A DNA stretch of 64,000 nt from Chryseobacterium oleae (lineage in GTDB: Bacteria; Bacteroidota; Bacteroidia; Flavobacteriales; Weeksellaceae): positions 434,001 to 498,000 of the forward strand of contig NZ_FOVD01000002.1 in NCBI RefSeq assembly GCF_900115055.1. The letters run 5' to 3'. A model generated the notes under the pieces. The model was not told the DNA's origin, ran no database searches, and was given only the letters and a program-made list of their open reading frames with translations. Positions 44,793 through 53,383 of this stretch are shown in pieces (positions within the stretch are counted from its first letter, which is position 1; every line of letters starts with the position of its first letter). The position numbers and the translations under genes were made by a program.

Positions 44793-45899
44793 ATGAACAG
44801 CGTTTGGGAACTTGAAACCTTTTACAGAAAAAGAGATATCGTTATTATCGGGTCAGGATTTTCCGGGCTGTGGACGGCTGTGTCCATTAAGGAAAAATAT
44901 CCTGAAAAATCGGTTTTAATTATTGAACGAAATACAGTTCCACTGGGAGCTTCAACCCGCAATGCCGGATTTGCCTGTTTTGGAAGCCTTACGGAAGTCA
45001 TTGCCGATTCTCAGAAGATGGGCTGGGAGAAGACACTGGAGCTTGTTAAGATGAGGTTTGAAGGTCTTCAGAAGATCAGAAGCTATTTTAAAAGCAGTGA
45101 AATCGATTTTGAACTGGACGGAGGTTATGAAATTTTGAATAATGATGAACCTTTACAGCAGCTTGATGTCGTTAATGAAAAACTGAAAGCAATAACCGGT
45201 CTCGATAAAACCTACGCTCTGAATCAGGAGAAGCTCAAAGAATTCGGTCTCGGAAAATCTGAATTTTTGGTAGAAAACCCATGTGAAGGAAGTCTACATT
45301 CCGGAAAACTTTTGCAACAACTTCTGGAGAAATGTTATGAGCTGAAAGTTGAATTTCTTTTCGGAACAGAAGTGAAAAATATTGATGAAAATGCTGAAGA
45401 AATCAATCTTCACTTGTCAGAAACGCTTTCTGTAAAGGCTGATAAGATAATTTACTGTACGAATGCTTTCAGTTCAAAATTTCTTGAAAAAGAGGAAATC
45501 ATTCCTGCACGTGGACAGATCATTTTAACGGAACCCATTGAAGATTTAAAACTCAGAGGAACGTTCCACTATGATGAAGGATTCTACTATTTCAGAAATC
45601 TCGGAAATAGGATTCTGCTAGGCGGTGGCCGGAATCAGGATTTTAAAACAGAAGAAACCACCAGTTTTGAAACCACAGAATTTTTACAGAACCATTTGGA
45701 ACAATTTTTAAAAGAAGTTATTCTGCCGAATCAAGACGTTAAGATCTCTCTCCGCTGGTCAGGCATTATGGCTATGGGTTCCGAAAAATCGCCGATCGTA
45801 AAGCAACTTACCAATCGACAATTCTGCGCAGTAAGACTCTCGGGAATGGGAGTGGCATTGGCTCCGAAAATAGGAGAGATGGTGGCTGGGATGGTGTAG
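44793..45899 (+). CDS. FAD-dependent oxidoreductase (DAO family)
   Basis: This 368-residue protein has the N-terminal dinucleotide motif VIIGSGFSGLWTAVSI (about 17-32), an acidic strand end IIERN, and the GASTRNAGFACFG motif (about 52-64) of amino-acid-oxidase-like enzymes such as gamma-glutamylputrescine oxidase and glycine oxidase. The C-terminal part has YYFRNLGNRILLGGGRNQ and ends with LSGMGVALAPKIGEMVAGM, the FAD-contacting GMG segment. It probably oxidises an amine or N-substituted amino acid. The real substrate is unknown, and neighbouring genes do not help. Confidence 0.87.
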   Translation: MNSVWELETFYRKRDIVIIGSGFSGLWTAVSIKEKYPEKSVLIIERNTVPLGASTRNAGFACFGSLTEVIADSQKMGWEKTLELVKMRFEGLQKIRSYFKSSEIDFELDGGYEILNNDEPLQQLDVVNEKLKAITGLDKTYALNQEKLKEFGLGKSEFLVENPCEGSLHSGKLLQQLLEKCYELKVEFLFGTEVKNIDENAEEINLHLSETLSVKADKIIYCTNAFSSKFLEKEEIIPARGQIILTEPIEDLKLRGTFHYDEGFYYFRNLGNRILLGGGRNQDFKTEETTSFETTEFLQNHLEQFLKEVILPNQDVKISLRWSGIMAMGSEKSPIVKQLTNRQFCAVRLSGMGVALAPKIGEMVAGMV

Positions 45900-45906
45900 A
45901 TTTTAG

Positions 45907-45934
45907 ACATCAGACATCAGACATCAGACATCAG
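45907..45934. repeat. Seven-base tandem repeat (ACATCAG x4)
   Basis: Four exact copies of ACATCAG begin eight bases after the oxidoreductase stop codon. The word is the complement of the CTGATGT/CTGACGT module in the interspersed repeats. Confidence 0.85.
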
Positions 45935-46037
45935 ATTTTAGGTTTTAGTTTGAGGTTAAGCGAAGGTTTAAACTGAGATTTATAAGACTGTTTCATTTAA
46001 AGTTTCATAAATAAATTGAATTGATGAGGTGTTAAAA

Positions 46038-46343
46038 ATGTATAAATACACAATTTTTTTATCCGTATCGACAATTCCGTTAGCTGTATTGGGCGTATTT
46101 TTTGCGGGTGGAGGGCATGGAAATTATTTTTTGCTTTTACTGCTCTTTCCCTTTAGTCTGCTTGGAACACTCTTTAATGAAGTAATTTCTTTTATTTTTA
46201 TAATTATAGGCTTGTTGCAACTTCCTATCTACGGCTTCCTGCTGGATAGATTTACAGTAAAAAAAGCATTTCCCGTTATTATAGGAATTCATATTGCCTG
46301 CATGATTATTCTTTTTTTATTGAAAAGAGATGAACTTTTCTAG
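46038..46343 (+). CDS. Small hypothetical membrane protein
   Basis: From the ATG at 46038 this is a 101-residue protein made of three hydrophobic segments (about 4-24, 28-63, 76-95), with little between them. A GTG three codons earlier opens the same frame. GGGHGNYFLLLLLFPFSLL is the most distinctive stretch. I do not recognise a family, and there is no obvious partner gene. It is moderately supported by length and uniform hydrophobicity. Confidence 0.5.
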   Translation: MYKYTIFLSVSTIPLAVLGVFFAGGGHGNYFLLLLLFPFSLLGTLFNEVISFIFIIIGLLQLPIYGFLLDRFTVKKAFPVIIGIHIACMIILFLLKRDELF

Positions 46344-46450
46344 TTAAGTGTTTTCTTACTGGATATAATTTCATTGGTAAAATCTGATAAAGATTTAGAG
46401 AACAGATTTCAGACTATAACTTAGATTAAAATGATAATTTGAACTCTATA

Positions 46451-46575
46451 TTCTCAAACCCTACAACTCTCAAACTCTCAAACCCGAATCCCACACCCCA
46501 AAATACTAACACCCTCAAACGCTCCCACTCTAAAACCCTCCACACTCAAACTCAAACTCAAACTCACAAACCCGA
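46451..46575 (-). repeat. Interspersed-repeat fragment (CTCAAACTCTCAAAC words)
   Basis: This is a C/A-rich run of variants of CTCAAACTC and ACCCTCAAACGC, complementary to the first module of copies B and C. It runs to within ten bases of the candidate prfB -7 element (TATTTTTG, 46585-46592). Confidence 0.7.
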
Positions 46576-46609
46576 AAAATTCCGTATTTTTGTGTAAAAT
46601 TAAAATTTC

Positions 46610-47722
46610 GTGATCAACAACGACCAGATAAAAGAAGTTCAGTCTAGAATTACAGACTTACATAAATACCTTCAGATCGACAAAAAGAAGATAGAAATAT
46701 CGAATGATGATGAAAAAACCGCCGCTCCTGAATTTTGGGATGCTCCAAAGGAAGCAGAAGTTTTTCTGAAGCAGCTTCGTTCCAAAAAAAGATGGGTGGA
46801 AGATTATGAGGAGATCAGTACCCAGTTTGAAGACCTGCAGGTGCTGGCAGAATTTGCCAAAGAAGATCCCGATTCTGAAAAAGAGCTGGATGAAACATTT
46901 CCCAAGCTTGTAGAAAAAATAGAAGACCTTGAATTCAAAAATATGCTTTCCAATGAAGGGGATGAGCTTTCTGCTGTCCTTCAGATCACAGCGGGAGCAG
47001 GTGGTACAGAAAGTTGTGACTGGGCTGCAATGTTGATGAGAATGTATACGATGTGGGCGGAAAAGCAGGGCTATAAGATCCGTGAGCTCAACTATCAGGA
47101 AGGAGATGTAGCCGGTGTAAAAACAGTTACTCTTGAAATTGATGGTGAATATGCCTTCGGATATCTGAAAGGCGAGAACGGTGTACACAGACTGGTAAGA
47201 ATCTCACCTTTTGACAGTAATGCAAAACGTCACACAAGTTTCGTTTCCGTATACGTTTATCCTTTGGTGGATGATACGATTGAGATCAACATCAATCCTG
47301 CAGATATTTCATTTGAAACCATGAGATCTTCCGGAGCAGGAGGTCAGAATGTGAACAAGGTAGAAACAGCCGTACGTCTTCGTCACGCACCAACAGGAAT
47401 TATCATTGAAAACTCCGAATCCCGTTCCCAGCTTCAGAACAAGGAAAAAGCCATGCAGCTCCTTCGTTCCAGACTTTATGAAATGGAGCTTGAAGCGCGT
47501 ATGAAAGCCAGAACAGAGATCGAGGCCAATAAGATGAAAATAGAGTGGGGAAGTCAGATCAGAAACTACGTGATGCATCCATATAAATTAGTAAAAGACG
47601 TTCGTTCTGCGCATGAAACTTCAGATGTGGATTCTGTAATGAACGGAAATATCACACCATTCCTGAAAGCCTTCCTAATGGCCGATGGGACCGCTGTTTC
47701 AGACGATGATATGGACTTGTAA
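46610..47722 (+). CDS. prfB: Peptide chain release factor 2
   Basis: RF2 ends translation at UGA and UAA. The GGQ loop is in [16 protein letters not shown] (about 243-258), and domain 2 holds the usual release-factor blocks ([28 protein letters not shown]). The start appears to be GTG at 46610, because a stop codon in frame lies nine bases upstream. The frame is continuous: at the place of the usual programmed frameshift (CTT TGA C) the sequence is CTTCAGATCGAC, with no in-frame UGA. The length is normal at 370 residues. A candidate -7 element lies only 18 bases before the start. Confidence 0.95.
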   Translation: MINNDQIKEVQSRITDLHKYLQIDKKKIEISNDDEKTAAPEFWDAPKEAEVFLKQLRSKKRWVEDYEEISTQFEDLQVLAEFAKEDPDSEKELDETFPKLVEKIEDLEFKNMLSNEGDELSAVLQITAGAGGTESCDWAAMLMRMYTMWAEKQGYKIRELNYQEGDVAGVKTVTLEIDGEYAFGYLKGENGVHRLVRISPFDSNAKRHTSFVSVYVYPLVDDTIEININPADISFETMRSSGAGGQNVNKVETAVRLRHAPTGIIIENSESRSQLQNKEKAMQLLRSRLYEMELEARMKARTEIEANKMKIEWGSQIRNYVMHPYKLVKDVRSAHETSDVDSVMNGNITPFLKAFLMADGTAVSDDDMDL

Positions 47723-47764
47723 AATATCATGTCTCTATTTTAGTTAAAATCTTATAATTAATTT

Positions 47765-47793
47765 TTGTTTAAGACTTTTTACGCTTACTTTTG
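47765..47793 (+). promoter_or_regulatory. Promoter of the dedA-family gene
   Basis: TTG at 47765-47767 and TACTTTTG at 47786-47793, 18 bases apart, fit the flavobacterial consensus well. Transcription would start near 47798, which supports the ATG at 47810 over longer frames. Confidence 0.65.
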
Positions 47794-47809
47794 TTGTCAA
47801 TCGTTATAT

Positions 47810-48505
47810 ATGGAAGATTTCAATAGCTGGAGAGATTTACTGAACCCCGAGTTTTACATTAAAATGGGTGGGTTTTGGCTTATTTTATTTATTGTTTTTG
47901 CTGAAACAGGACTTTTTGTAGGATTTTTCCTGCCTGGAGATTCACTACTGTTCGTGTCAGGAATTTATGCCGTTGATATCATCAAAGAGACTTTTGGCTC
48001 TACAGGGAGCGATTTATTAGATACTACTATTCTTGCTTCGTGTGTAGCGCTTGCTGCCATTATTGGAAACGAGGTTGGCTACTATTTTGGAGTGAAAACA
48101 GGTCCTGCTTTATACAAAAAGCAAGATACCATGCTGTTTAAAAAGAAATATCTTTATCAGGCTCATGACTTTTTTGAAAAACACGGTGCACTGGCTATCA
48201 TTATGGCGAGATTTTTACCGGTGGTGAGAACCTTTACGCCCATTGTTGCAGGGATTGTAAAAATGGATAAGAGAGAATTCTTGAGAGATAATGTTATCGG
48301 AGCTGTTCTATGGTCATTTGTATTGATCTTTGCTGGACATTACTTAGATAAGTTATTCCAGGAACAGTTTGGAATCAATTTAAAAGAAAAACTGGAGCTG
48401 ATCATTATTATCATCGTGCTGGTAACAACGCTTCCGGTGATCATCAAATTTGTATTCGGTAAAAAAGAAGACCATTCGAAATACGAAAACAAAGATTTAG
48501 ATTAA
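47810..48505 (+). CDS. DedA-family membrane protein
   Basis: This 231-residue protein starts MEDFNSWRDLLNPEFY. The family motifs are present: FAETGLFVGFFLPGDSLLF (about 29-47), GNEVGYYFG (about 87), and the amphipathic core FLPVVRTFTPIVAGIVKMDKREF (split as ARFLPVVRTFTPIVAG and MDKREF, about 130-155) with the conserved Arg. Several hydrophobic helices follow. DedA/SNARE-associated proteins move undecaprenyl phosphate or other lipids across the inner membrane and keep membrane potential. The gene has its own promoter after prfB and a terminator downstream. Confidence 0.93.
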   Translation: MEDFNSWRDLLNPEFYIKMGGFWLILFIVFAETGLFVGFFLPGDSLLFVSGIYAVDIIKETFGSTGSDLLDTTILASCVALAAIIGNEVGYYFGVKTGPALYKKQDTMLFKKKYLYQAHDFFEKHGALAIIMARFLPVVRTFTPIVAGIVKMDKREFLRDNVIGAVLWSFVLIFAGHYLDKLFQEQFGINLKEKLELIIIIIVLVTTLPVIIKFVFGKKEDHSKYENKDLD

Positions 48506-48526
48506 GAAAAATCATACAATCATATC

Positions 48527-48557
48527 AATAACCTGCTTTACGGCGGGTTATTTTTTT
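48527..48557. terminator. Terminator of the dedA gene, overlapping the end of a convergent gene
   Basis: AATAACCTGC / GCGGGTTATT (one G-U) with a TTTACG loop is followed by a T run. The T run contains the stop codon of the hydrolase gene on the other strand. Confidence 0.88.
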
Positions 48558-49417
48558 ATCCATTCCAGAATGTTGGGGTAAATAATGCTGTCCCTTTTTA
48601 TCCTGCTAAAAAACCTTGGAACGTGGCCTGTTCTTTTCATAAAGATCAGTTTGTGGGGAATATTCTTTTTCGTGAGGGCAGAATCCATAGACAATCCCTG
48701 GTGTTGGTTAACCAGGAAATCATTGTTTCCCTGAAACAGCAGCGTAGGAACATTGGAGATATTGGCTATCGGACTGGCTTCCTTAAAGGCCTCAGATATA
48801 TTTTTTCGGTCAAATTTCTCTCCTACCACCTTCTGAAAAGTAGGAGAAGTATATTTTGAATAGAATGAATTAAGATACTCGGGGCTGTAAAAATCTGTTG
48901 GTCCGCTTAAAGAGATAATTTTTTTGATCTGCTCCGGATGCTTGTAACCGTAGAGTAGGGCAAGATGCCCGCCGGCGCTTTCCCCGAGAAGGATATAATT
49001 GTTGGGTTGAAGTTCTGCTTTTTCGGCCAGTGAATTAAACTTTTCAATAGCATATCCAATGTCTTCCAGCTGTTGCTTATAGGTGATGTTCTTCTGCTTT
49101 GAAACAAGCCTGTAATTCATATTAATGCTTGGAATCTTATGTTCAAAAAGCATTTTCTGAATCTTGATCATATGCTCTTTCTTTCCAAGAGTCCATGCTC
49201 CGCCATGAACGATAAGGACTACAGGAGCATCTTCAGCATAATCCAAAGGAAGGAATACGTCCATCTTTTGCCTTTTATGATCGCCGTATTTTAGGTTGTA
49301 AATTTTCTGCTGGCCACCAGTGCCTACCCAAACCCTGAATCTTGTATTGCATGACTGCAGCAGGAAGCTGAGGCATCCTATGATGAAAAAATGGTATCTG
49401 AGAATGAGCTTTTTCAT
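48548..49417 (-). CDS. Alpha/beta hydrolase lipoprotein (esterase/lipase-like)
   Basis: This 289-residue protein has a lipoprotein signal (ends LSFLLQSC, Cys about 23). The hydrolase shows the oxyanion motif VHGGAWTLG (about 70-78), the nucleophile LLGESAGGHLALL (Ser about 148), Asp in LFQGNNDFLV and His in KRTGHVPRFF. These features match the hormone-sensitive-lipase-like / BD-FAE group acting on small esters. It is convergent with dedA, with which it shares a terminator. A repeat copy lies upstream. Confidence 0.86.
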   Translation of the reverse strand: MKKLILRYHFFIIGCLSFLLQSCNTRFRVWVGTGGQQKIYNLKYGDHKRQKMDVFLPLDYAEDAPVVLIVHGGAWTLGKKEHMIKIQKMLFEHKIPSINMNYRLVSKQKNITYKQQLEDIGYAIEKFNSLAEKAELQPNNYILLGESAGGHLALLYGYKHPEQIKKIISLSGPTDFYSPEYLNSFYSKYTSPTFQKVVGEKFDRKNISEAFKEASPIANISNVPTLLFQGNNDFLVNQHQGLSMDSALTKKNIPHKLIFMKRTGHVPRFFSRIKRDSIIYPNILEWIKK

Positions 49418-49447
49418 TACTTAAATTTACGAAAAAATTACGGATTT

Positions 49448-49687
49448 CGGGGTGCGGGTTTGAGTGTAAGAGAGTTTGATTATATGAGAGTTTGAGTGTC
49501 TTAGTGTAAATTGGGTTTGGAGAATGTTCTCAGTTGCTGGTTCATAGTTATTGAGTTAACAATCTGCTGTCTGAGATCTGAAATCTTGGTTCTTGTATCT
49601 TGATTGACTTCGTCGAACTTACGTTTCTTGGTTCTCATAAACTAAAATTCACCATTCACTTGCGAAGCAAAACTGACTATTCACCAT
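49448..49687 (+). repeat. Interspersed modular repeat, copy C
   Basis: This is the full-length form of the repeat, in the same orientation as copy B. It contains all modules, including GACTTCGTCGAACTTACG and AATTCACCATTCACTTGC with a short TTGCGAAGCAA hairpin. It ends seven bases before the stop codon of the serine hydrolase gene (minus strand). It fills the 276-base spacer, and I see no other terminator for that gene. Confidence 0.9.
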
Positions 49688-49693
49688 TTTTGT

Positions 49694-51082
49694 TTAAAGC
49701 TTTTCCGCCGTTTTAGAAGAAAGCCCTTTTTTGATCATAACCACATCTTTTTCACCCTTTTTGAAAGTGAAAGATATTTCGGTATCATCATCCTGCAGGA
49801 AAAATACATCCTCTTTTTCAGCCAGCATTCTTACCTTGGGATCATTATCGTTTTGAATAAAAAGCTGCCCGTTTTCGTTCAGAATATGAACAATGTGATC
49901 ATCTGAAAGGGCATAATTCCCCGGATATTTTTTGAGTAAATCAGTACTTAAAGTGACTTCTTTCTTAGGTTGTGGAAGCGTGTAAGGCTGTCCTAAAATT
50001 GACGCTAAAATAGTATTTCCCGCCTTTTCCAATTTTTTACTTGTGATATTGTTGAGCAGTATAATGCAGAGATCCTCATCGGGAAGCATCGCAAAATAGC
50101 TTGTGGAACCTTCTATATTTCCACCGTGATTGATCAGTTTTTTCCCATAAAGATCATCAACGAACCAACCATAGGCGTAGCCACTCAGATAAGGTGTGGT
50201 CGCTTTTTTAAATGATTCTTTGGAAACAATGGTATAGTCCCGTAAGCCTTTATAATACTTGTAAAGATCTTCAGCAGTACTGTAAATCTGTCCTGCAGGG
50301 CCGGTTAATGTAGGATTCCATATTTCTATTTTTTCCTGCTTCGTTTTTGAAATATAGGAATAGGGGACCGTTTTGTAAGGGCTTTTCAAAGCAAGGTAAT
50401 CAAAACCGGTATGCGTCATCTTCAGAGGATTTAAGATGATTTTTCTTACTGCATCTTCATAAGAAAGTCCCGTTACTTTTTCAATGATTACGCCCAGTAA
50501 AATATATCCGGAATTAGTATATGAGAACTGCATGCCGGGTTCAAAATCCAGCGGCTCATCTTTGAAAAAAGAAAGTTCCTTGCTTTTGGTAATAGTCTCT
50601 CCGGTGTGAAGCAGGCGGAAGTACTCTTTATTTCGCAGCGCTTCGTAAATTCCTGAGGAATGAGTAAGGAGATGCTCAATGGTTATGTCTTTGCCTCTCG
50701 GATAATCAGGAATGAACTTTGAAATGGGGTCTTTGAATGAAAGTTTCCCTTCTTCGCTGAGCTTTACAATCGTTAAAGCAGTGAAAGATTTGGTCAAAGA
50801 AGCGATCTGGTAGACACTTTTATCCTGATTGGGTATCTTTTTTTCTGCATTTTGCCAGCCGTAAGACCTTTCGAAAATGGTTTTATTCTGATAATGAACC
50901 AAAGCTGTTCCGTTGAACTTATTGATAGCTGCATATGCTTTTATAATGCGGTCTATTTCCTTCTTCCGTTCTTGATTGATATCGCTTACATTAGACTTAG
51001 CCTGAGCTTTTAGAGAAGATGAGAATGTACTAAACATAAGAATCATACATCCTAAAACGAAAATATAAGATTGATGGCGCAT
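49694..51082 (-). CDS. Serine hydrolase of the beta-lactamase / class C penicillin-binding family
   Basis: This 462-residue protein has a signal peptide (about residues 6-27, ending LKAQA). The SxxK motif is in YQIASLTKSFTALTI (Ser about 94), YxN in FSYTNSGYILL (about 185), and a late HGG in INHGGNIEGS (about 318). LLTHSSGIYE and EEGKLSFKDPISKFIPDYP are typical of the family. The C-terminal 90 residues form a small extra beta domain. It could be a peptidase, esterase or penicillin-binding-like protein of the periplasm. Resistance is not implied. Confidence 0.88.
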   Translation of the reverse strand: MRHQSYIFVLGCMILMFSTFSSSLKAQAKSNVSDINQERKKEIDRIIKAYAAINKFNGTALVHYQNKTIFERSYGWQNAEKKIPNQDKSVYQIASLTKSFTALTIVKLSEEGKLSFKDPISKFIPDYPRGKDITIEHLLTHSSGIYEALRNKEYFRLLHTGETITKSKELSFFKDEPLDFEPGMQFSYTNSGYILLGVIIEKVTGLSYEDAVRKIILNPLKMTHTGFDYLALKSPYKTVPYSYISKTKQEKIEIWNPTLTGPAGQIYSTAEDLYKYYKGLRDYTIVSKESFKKATTPYLSGYAYGWFVDDLYGKKLINHGGNIEGSTSYFAMLPDEDLCIILLNNITSKKLEKAGNTILASILGQPYTLPQPKKEVTLSTDLLKKYPGNYALSDDHIVHILNENGQLFIQNDNDPKVRMLAEKEDVFFLQDDDTEISFTFKKGEKDVVMIKKGLSSKTAEKL

Positions 51083-51244
51083 GGGATCTGGTTTTAAAAA
51101 CGGTTAAAAATAAGCAGACTTTTGCTTACATCAACGGTCCGTCCTCAGAAAATATTTAAAATTAATATCCAGAAACAAATAAAAATAGATTTTAATAATT
51201 ATTTTTGCTCCACTTAACATATATTAAAAAAATATTAAAATAAT

Positions 51245-52144
51245 ATGGCATCTGGTTTTTTTGCAATTTTAGATGATATCGCGGCGCTGATGGATGATGT
51301 AGCTGTTACAAGTAAAATAGCCACGCAGAGAACAGCAGGTATTCTGGGCGATGACCTGGCTGTGAATGCAGAGAAAGCTACTGGTTTTCTTTCTTCACGG
51401 GAAATTCCGGTTTTGTGGGCCATTACAAAAGGCTCCTTTATCAATAAGCTGATTATTCTTCCTGTGGTATTCCTTCTTAACTGGCTCTATGCTCCGGCGA
51501 TTAACTATGTGCTGATCCTGGGTGGTTTATATCTGGCGTTTGAAGGCGTTGAAAAGATCATAGAATTTCTTTTTCACCGGGATAAAAAAGGCCACGAAGT
51601 GGTAGAAGAAATTGTAGAAGACGAGAAGAGTGATGAAGAAATAGAAAAAGCAAAGGTAAAATCGGCCATCACCACAGATTTTATTTTATCTGTTGAGATT
51701 GTCATCATTGCTTTGGGAACCGTTTTGGAAGAAAGTCATCCTTTCATCACCCAGATTCTGGTAACGAGTCTGGTTGCCTTTATCGCTACGGTGGGTGTAT
51801 ACGGAATTGTTGCTTTGATCGTAAGAATGGATGATGCAGGATTTAAATTAATCAAAAAGAGTAATGATAAAGGTTTCTTTGGAAAGCTTGGACACTTTTT
51901 GGTGAATGCTTTACCTGTTGTTATTAAAGCTTTAGGAGTTATAGGTACCATCGCTTTGATTATGGTAGCCGGCGGTATTTTTGCACACAGAATAGAATTT
52001 CTTCACCATGTTTTACCTTCATGGTCTTCCAATGAGTTGCTTACTATTCTTAAAGAAATTATTCTGGGACTTATAGGAGGTCTGTTTGCGGTTGCACTTT
52101 TTACGATAGGAAAAGGGGCTGTTTCTTTGGTCAAGAAGAAATAA
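51245..52144 (+). CDS. DUF808 (YedI-like) membrane protein
   Basis: The 299-residue protein begins MASGFFAILDDIAALMDDVA, the hallmark of the DUF808/YedI family, followed by TSKIATQRTAGILGDDLAVNA. At least six hydrophobic segments follow (for example FINKLIILPVVFLLNWL, ITTDFILSVEIVIIALGTVL, IGTIALIMVAGGIF). The function is unknown; it is an inner-membrane protein. The gene stands alone and ends at a bidirectional terminator. Confidence 0.9.
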   Translation: MASGFFAILDDIAALMDDVAVTSKIATQRTAGILGDDLAVNAEKATGFLSSREIPVLWAITKGSFINKLIILPVVFLLNWLYAPAINYVLILGGLYLAFEGVEKIIEFLFHRDKKGHEVVEEIVEDEKSDEEIEKAKVKSAITTDFILSVEIVIIALGTVLEESHPFITQILVTSLVAFIATVGVYGIVALIVRMDDAGFKLIKKSNDKGFFGKLGHFLVNALPVVIKALGVIGTIALIMVAGGIFAHRIEFLHHVLPSWSSNELLTILKEIILGLIGGLFAVALFTIGKGAVSLVKKK

Positions 52145-52172
52145 AAAATAAAAGAATTAAATTTAAATATTC

Positions 52173-52210
52173 AAAAAAGCCTGCACTCAGATATGAATGC
52201 AGGCTTTTTT
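52173..52210. terminator. Bidirectional terminator
   Basis: AAAAAAGCCTGCA and TGCAGGCTTTTTT form a perfect 13-bp stem with a 12-base loop between the ends of the convergent DUF808 and HExxH genes. Confidence 0.93.
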
Positions 52211-52213
52211 ATA

Positions 52214-53224
52214 TTATTTTTTCAGATTTGACCGGATTAATTCCATGATGGTTACCGACTTTGTTCCAAACATATCTTTTACCCAGAATGCTGATTCCTG
52301 TTGCCGCTCCAGGATTAAAAATAGTACCAGACCTTCTTCCTGTGACCACCATCTTCCATTTCTCCTGACTCCCTTTATGGCAGTTTCCAGATCTGTGCTA
52401 CCTCCTTCAGGGTGAATAAGCCATAAATACATTGAATATTGTCCGAGACCTTCCATAGTAAGAAACAGATCATCCATTGCCGCCAAGGTCTTGTATTTCC
52501 CTTTTAAATATTTTTTTTGCCTTTTATCCATCAGATTAAGGCCTTTTAATAGCTCTTCCTGATCAAGTTCTTTATTGGAAATACTATTATAGAAGGTACT
52601 TACTTCAGTATTAAACAGGTCAACATATGCTTTATTCTGGCTGAAAATATTCTGAAGCATATCATCATTGGTATTAACCCCAAAATTATGCTCCTTTTCA
52701 TATTGGGTAATTTTTATTCCAAAATTCAGCATTTGCTGCGAATGGGAAAATTCATGAAGAAATACCCCGGTAATTAAATTGTCCAATCCGAGTTCCTTGC
52801 TTTCTACGCCTGCTTTTTTCCAGAAGCTGGGAAGGGGCATCACGAAAAAAGAATGATGTGCAGTATCGGGAATCTCCGAAGCATAAGAGGTAATGCCTAC
52901 CGGAATAGAATTTTTGTTGGGTAGAGTAATTGTGCCATGGTGAAGGGCCTTTTTCCAATTGAGTTTTAAATTTAAAAGGCTGGGTCCGTTAATAGTTTCC
53001 CCTTTATTTATAGTAACTGTAGAAGTTGAATACACATAATTTTCGTCAAAGAATACAAATTCTACAGGCGTTATGGTGTCAATTTTATAAATGTTCTGAT
53101 AAACCAATATCCATGCGGAAAACCAATGGGTCACTGTCTTTTGAAACTCTTCATTCGGACTGTTCTGTCCAAATGCTTTGACCTGGAAAATAAGAAGTAC
53201 CAGAAAAAAGTATATTTTCTTCAT
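52214..53224 (-). CDS. Secreted putative zinc peptidase (HEFSH motif), unknown family
   Basis: From the ATG at 53224 the protein is 336 residues with a signal peptide (MKKIYFFLVLLIFQVKAFGQ). Longer frames reach into the dnaJ terminator and are rejected. The motif TGVFLHEFSHSQQML (about 147-161) has the HExxH signature of gluzincin/metzincin-like peptidases. A candidate third ligand is Glu in FNTEVSTFYNSI or in DLFLTMEGLGQYSM, which resembles the downstream 'E' helix of gluzincins. The last region (SQEEGLVLFLILERQ) is helical. I do not recognise the family. It probably acts in the periplasm or outside. Confidence 0.7.
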   Translation of the reverse strand: MKKIYFFLVLLIFQVKAFGQNSPNEEFQKTVTHWFSAWILVYQNIYKIDTITPVEFVFFDENYVYSTSTVTINKGETINGPSLLNLKLNWKKALHHGTITLPNKNSIPVGITSYASEIPDTAHHSFFVMPLPSFWKKAGVESKELGLDNLITGVFLHEFSHSQQMLNFGIKITQYEKEHNFGVNTNDDMLQNIFSQNKAYVDLFNTEVSTFYNSISNKELDQEELLKGLNLMDKRQKKYLKGKYKTLAAMDDLFLTMEGLGQYSMYLWLIHPEGGSTDLETAIKGVRRNGRWWSQEEGLVLFLILERQQESAFWVKDMFGTKSVTIMELIRSNLKK

Positions 53225-53323
53225 AGGTGTTGGATTGTGTAATAAGCCAATATACAAAATATTACGATAAAGAAAGAGTCCGTAATTCCGGTTCTTGATG
53301 AAGATAAAATCAAGCCCCTTACA

Positions 53324-53353
53324 ACAAAAAAGCCGGAAGAAAAATCTTCCGAC
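53324..53353 (-). terminator. Terminator of the grpE-dnaJ unit
   Basis: On the minus strand the stem CGGAAGA / TCTTCCG with a TTTT loop runs into GGCTTTTTTG, 30 bases after the dnaJ stop codon. Confidence 0.82.
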
Positions 53354-53383
53354 CATAACTGCCATGAGGCTTTATAATATATC

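Noticed and set aside
46610..46720. Programmed +1 frameshift in prfB
   Set aside because: No in-frame UGA at the usual site; the reading frame is continuous.
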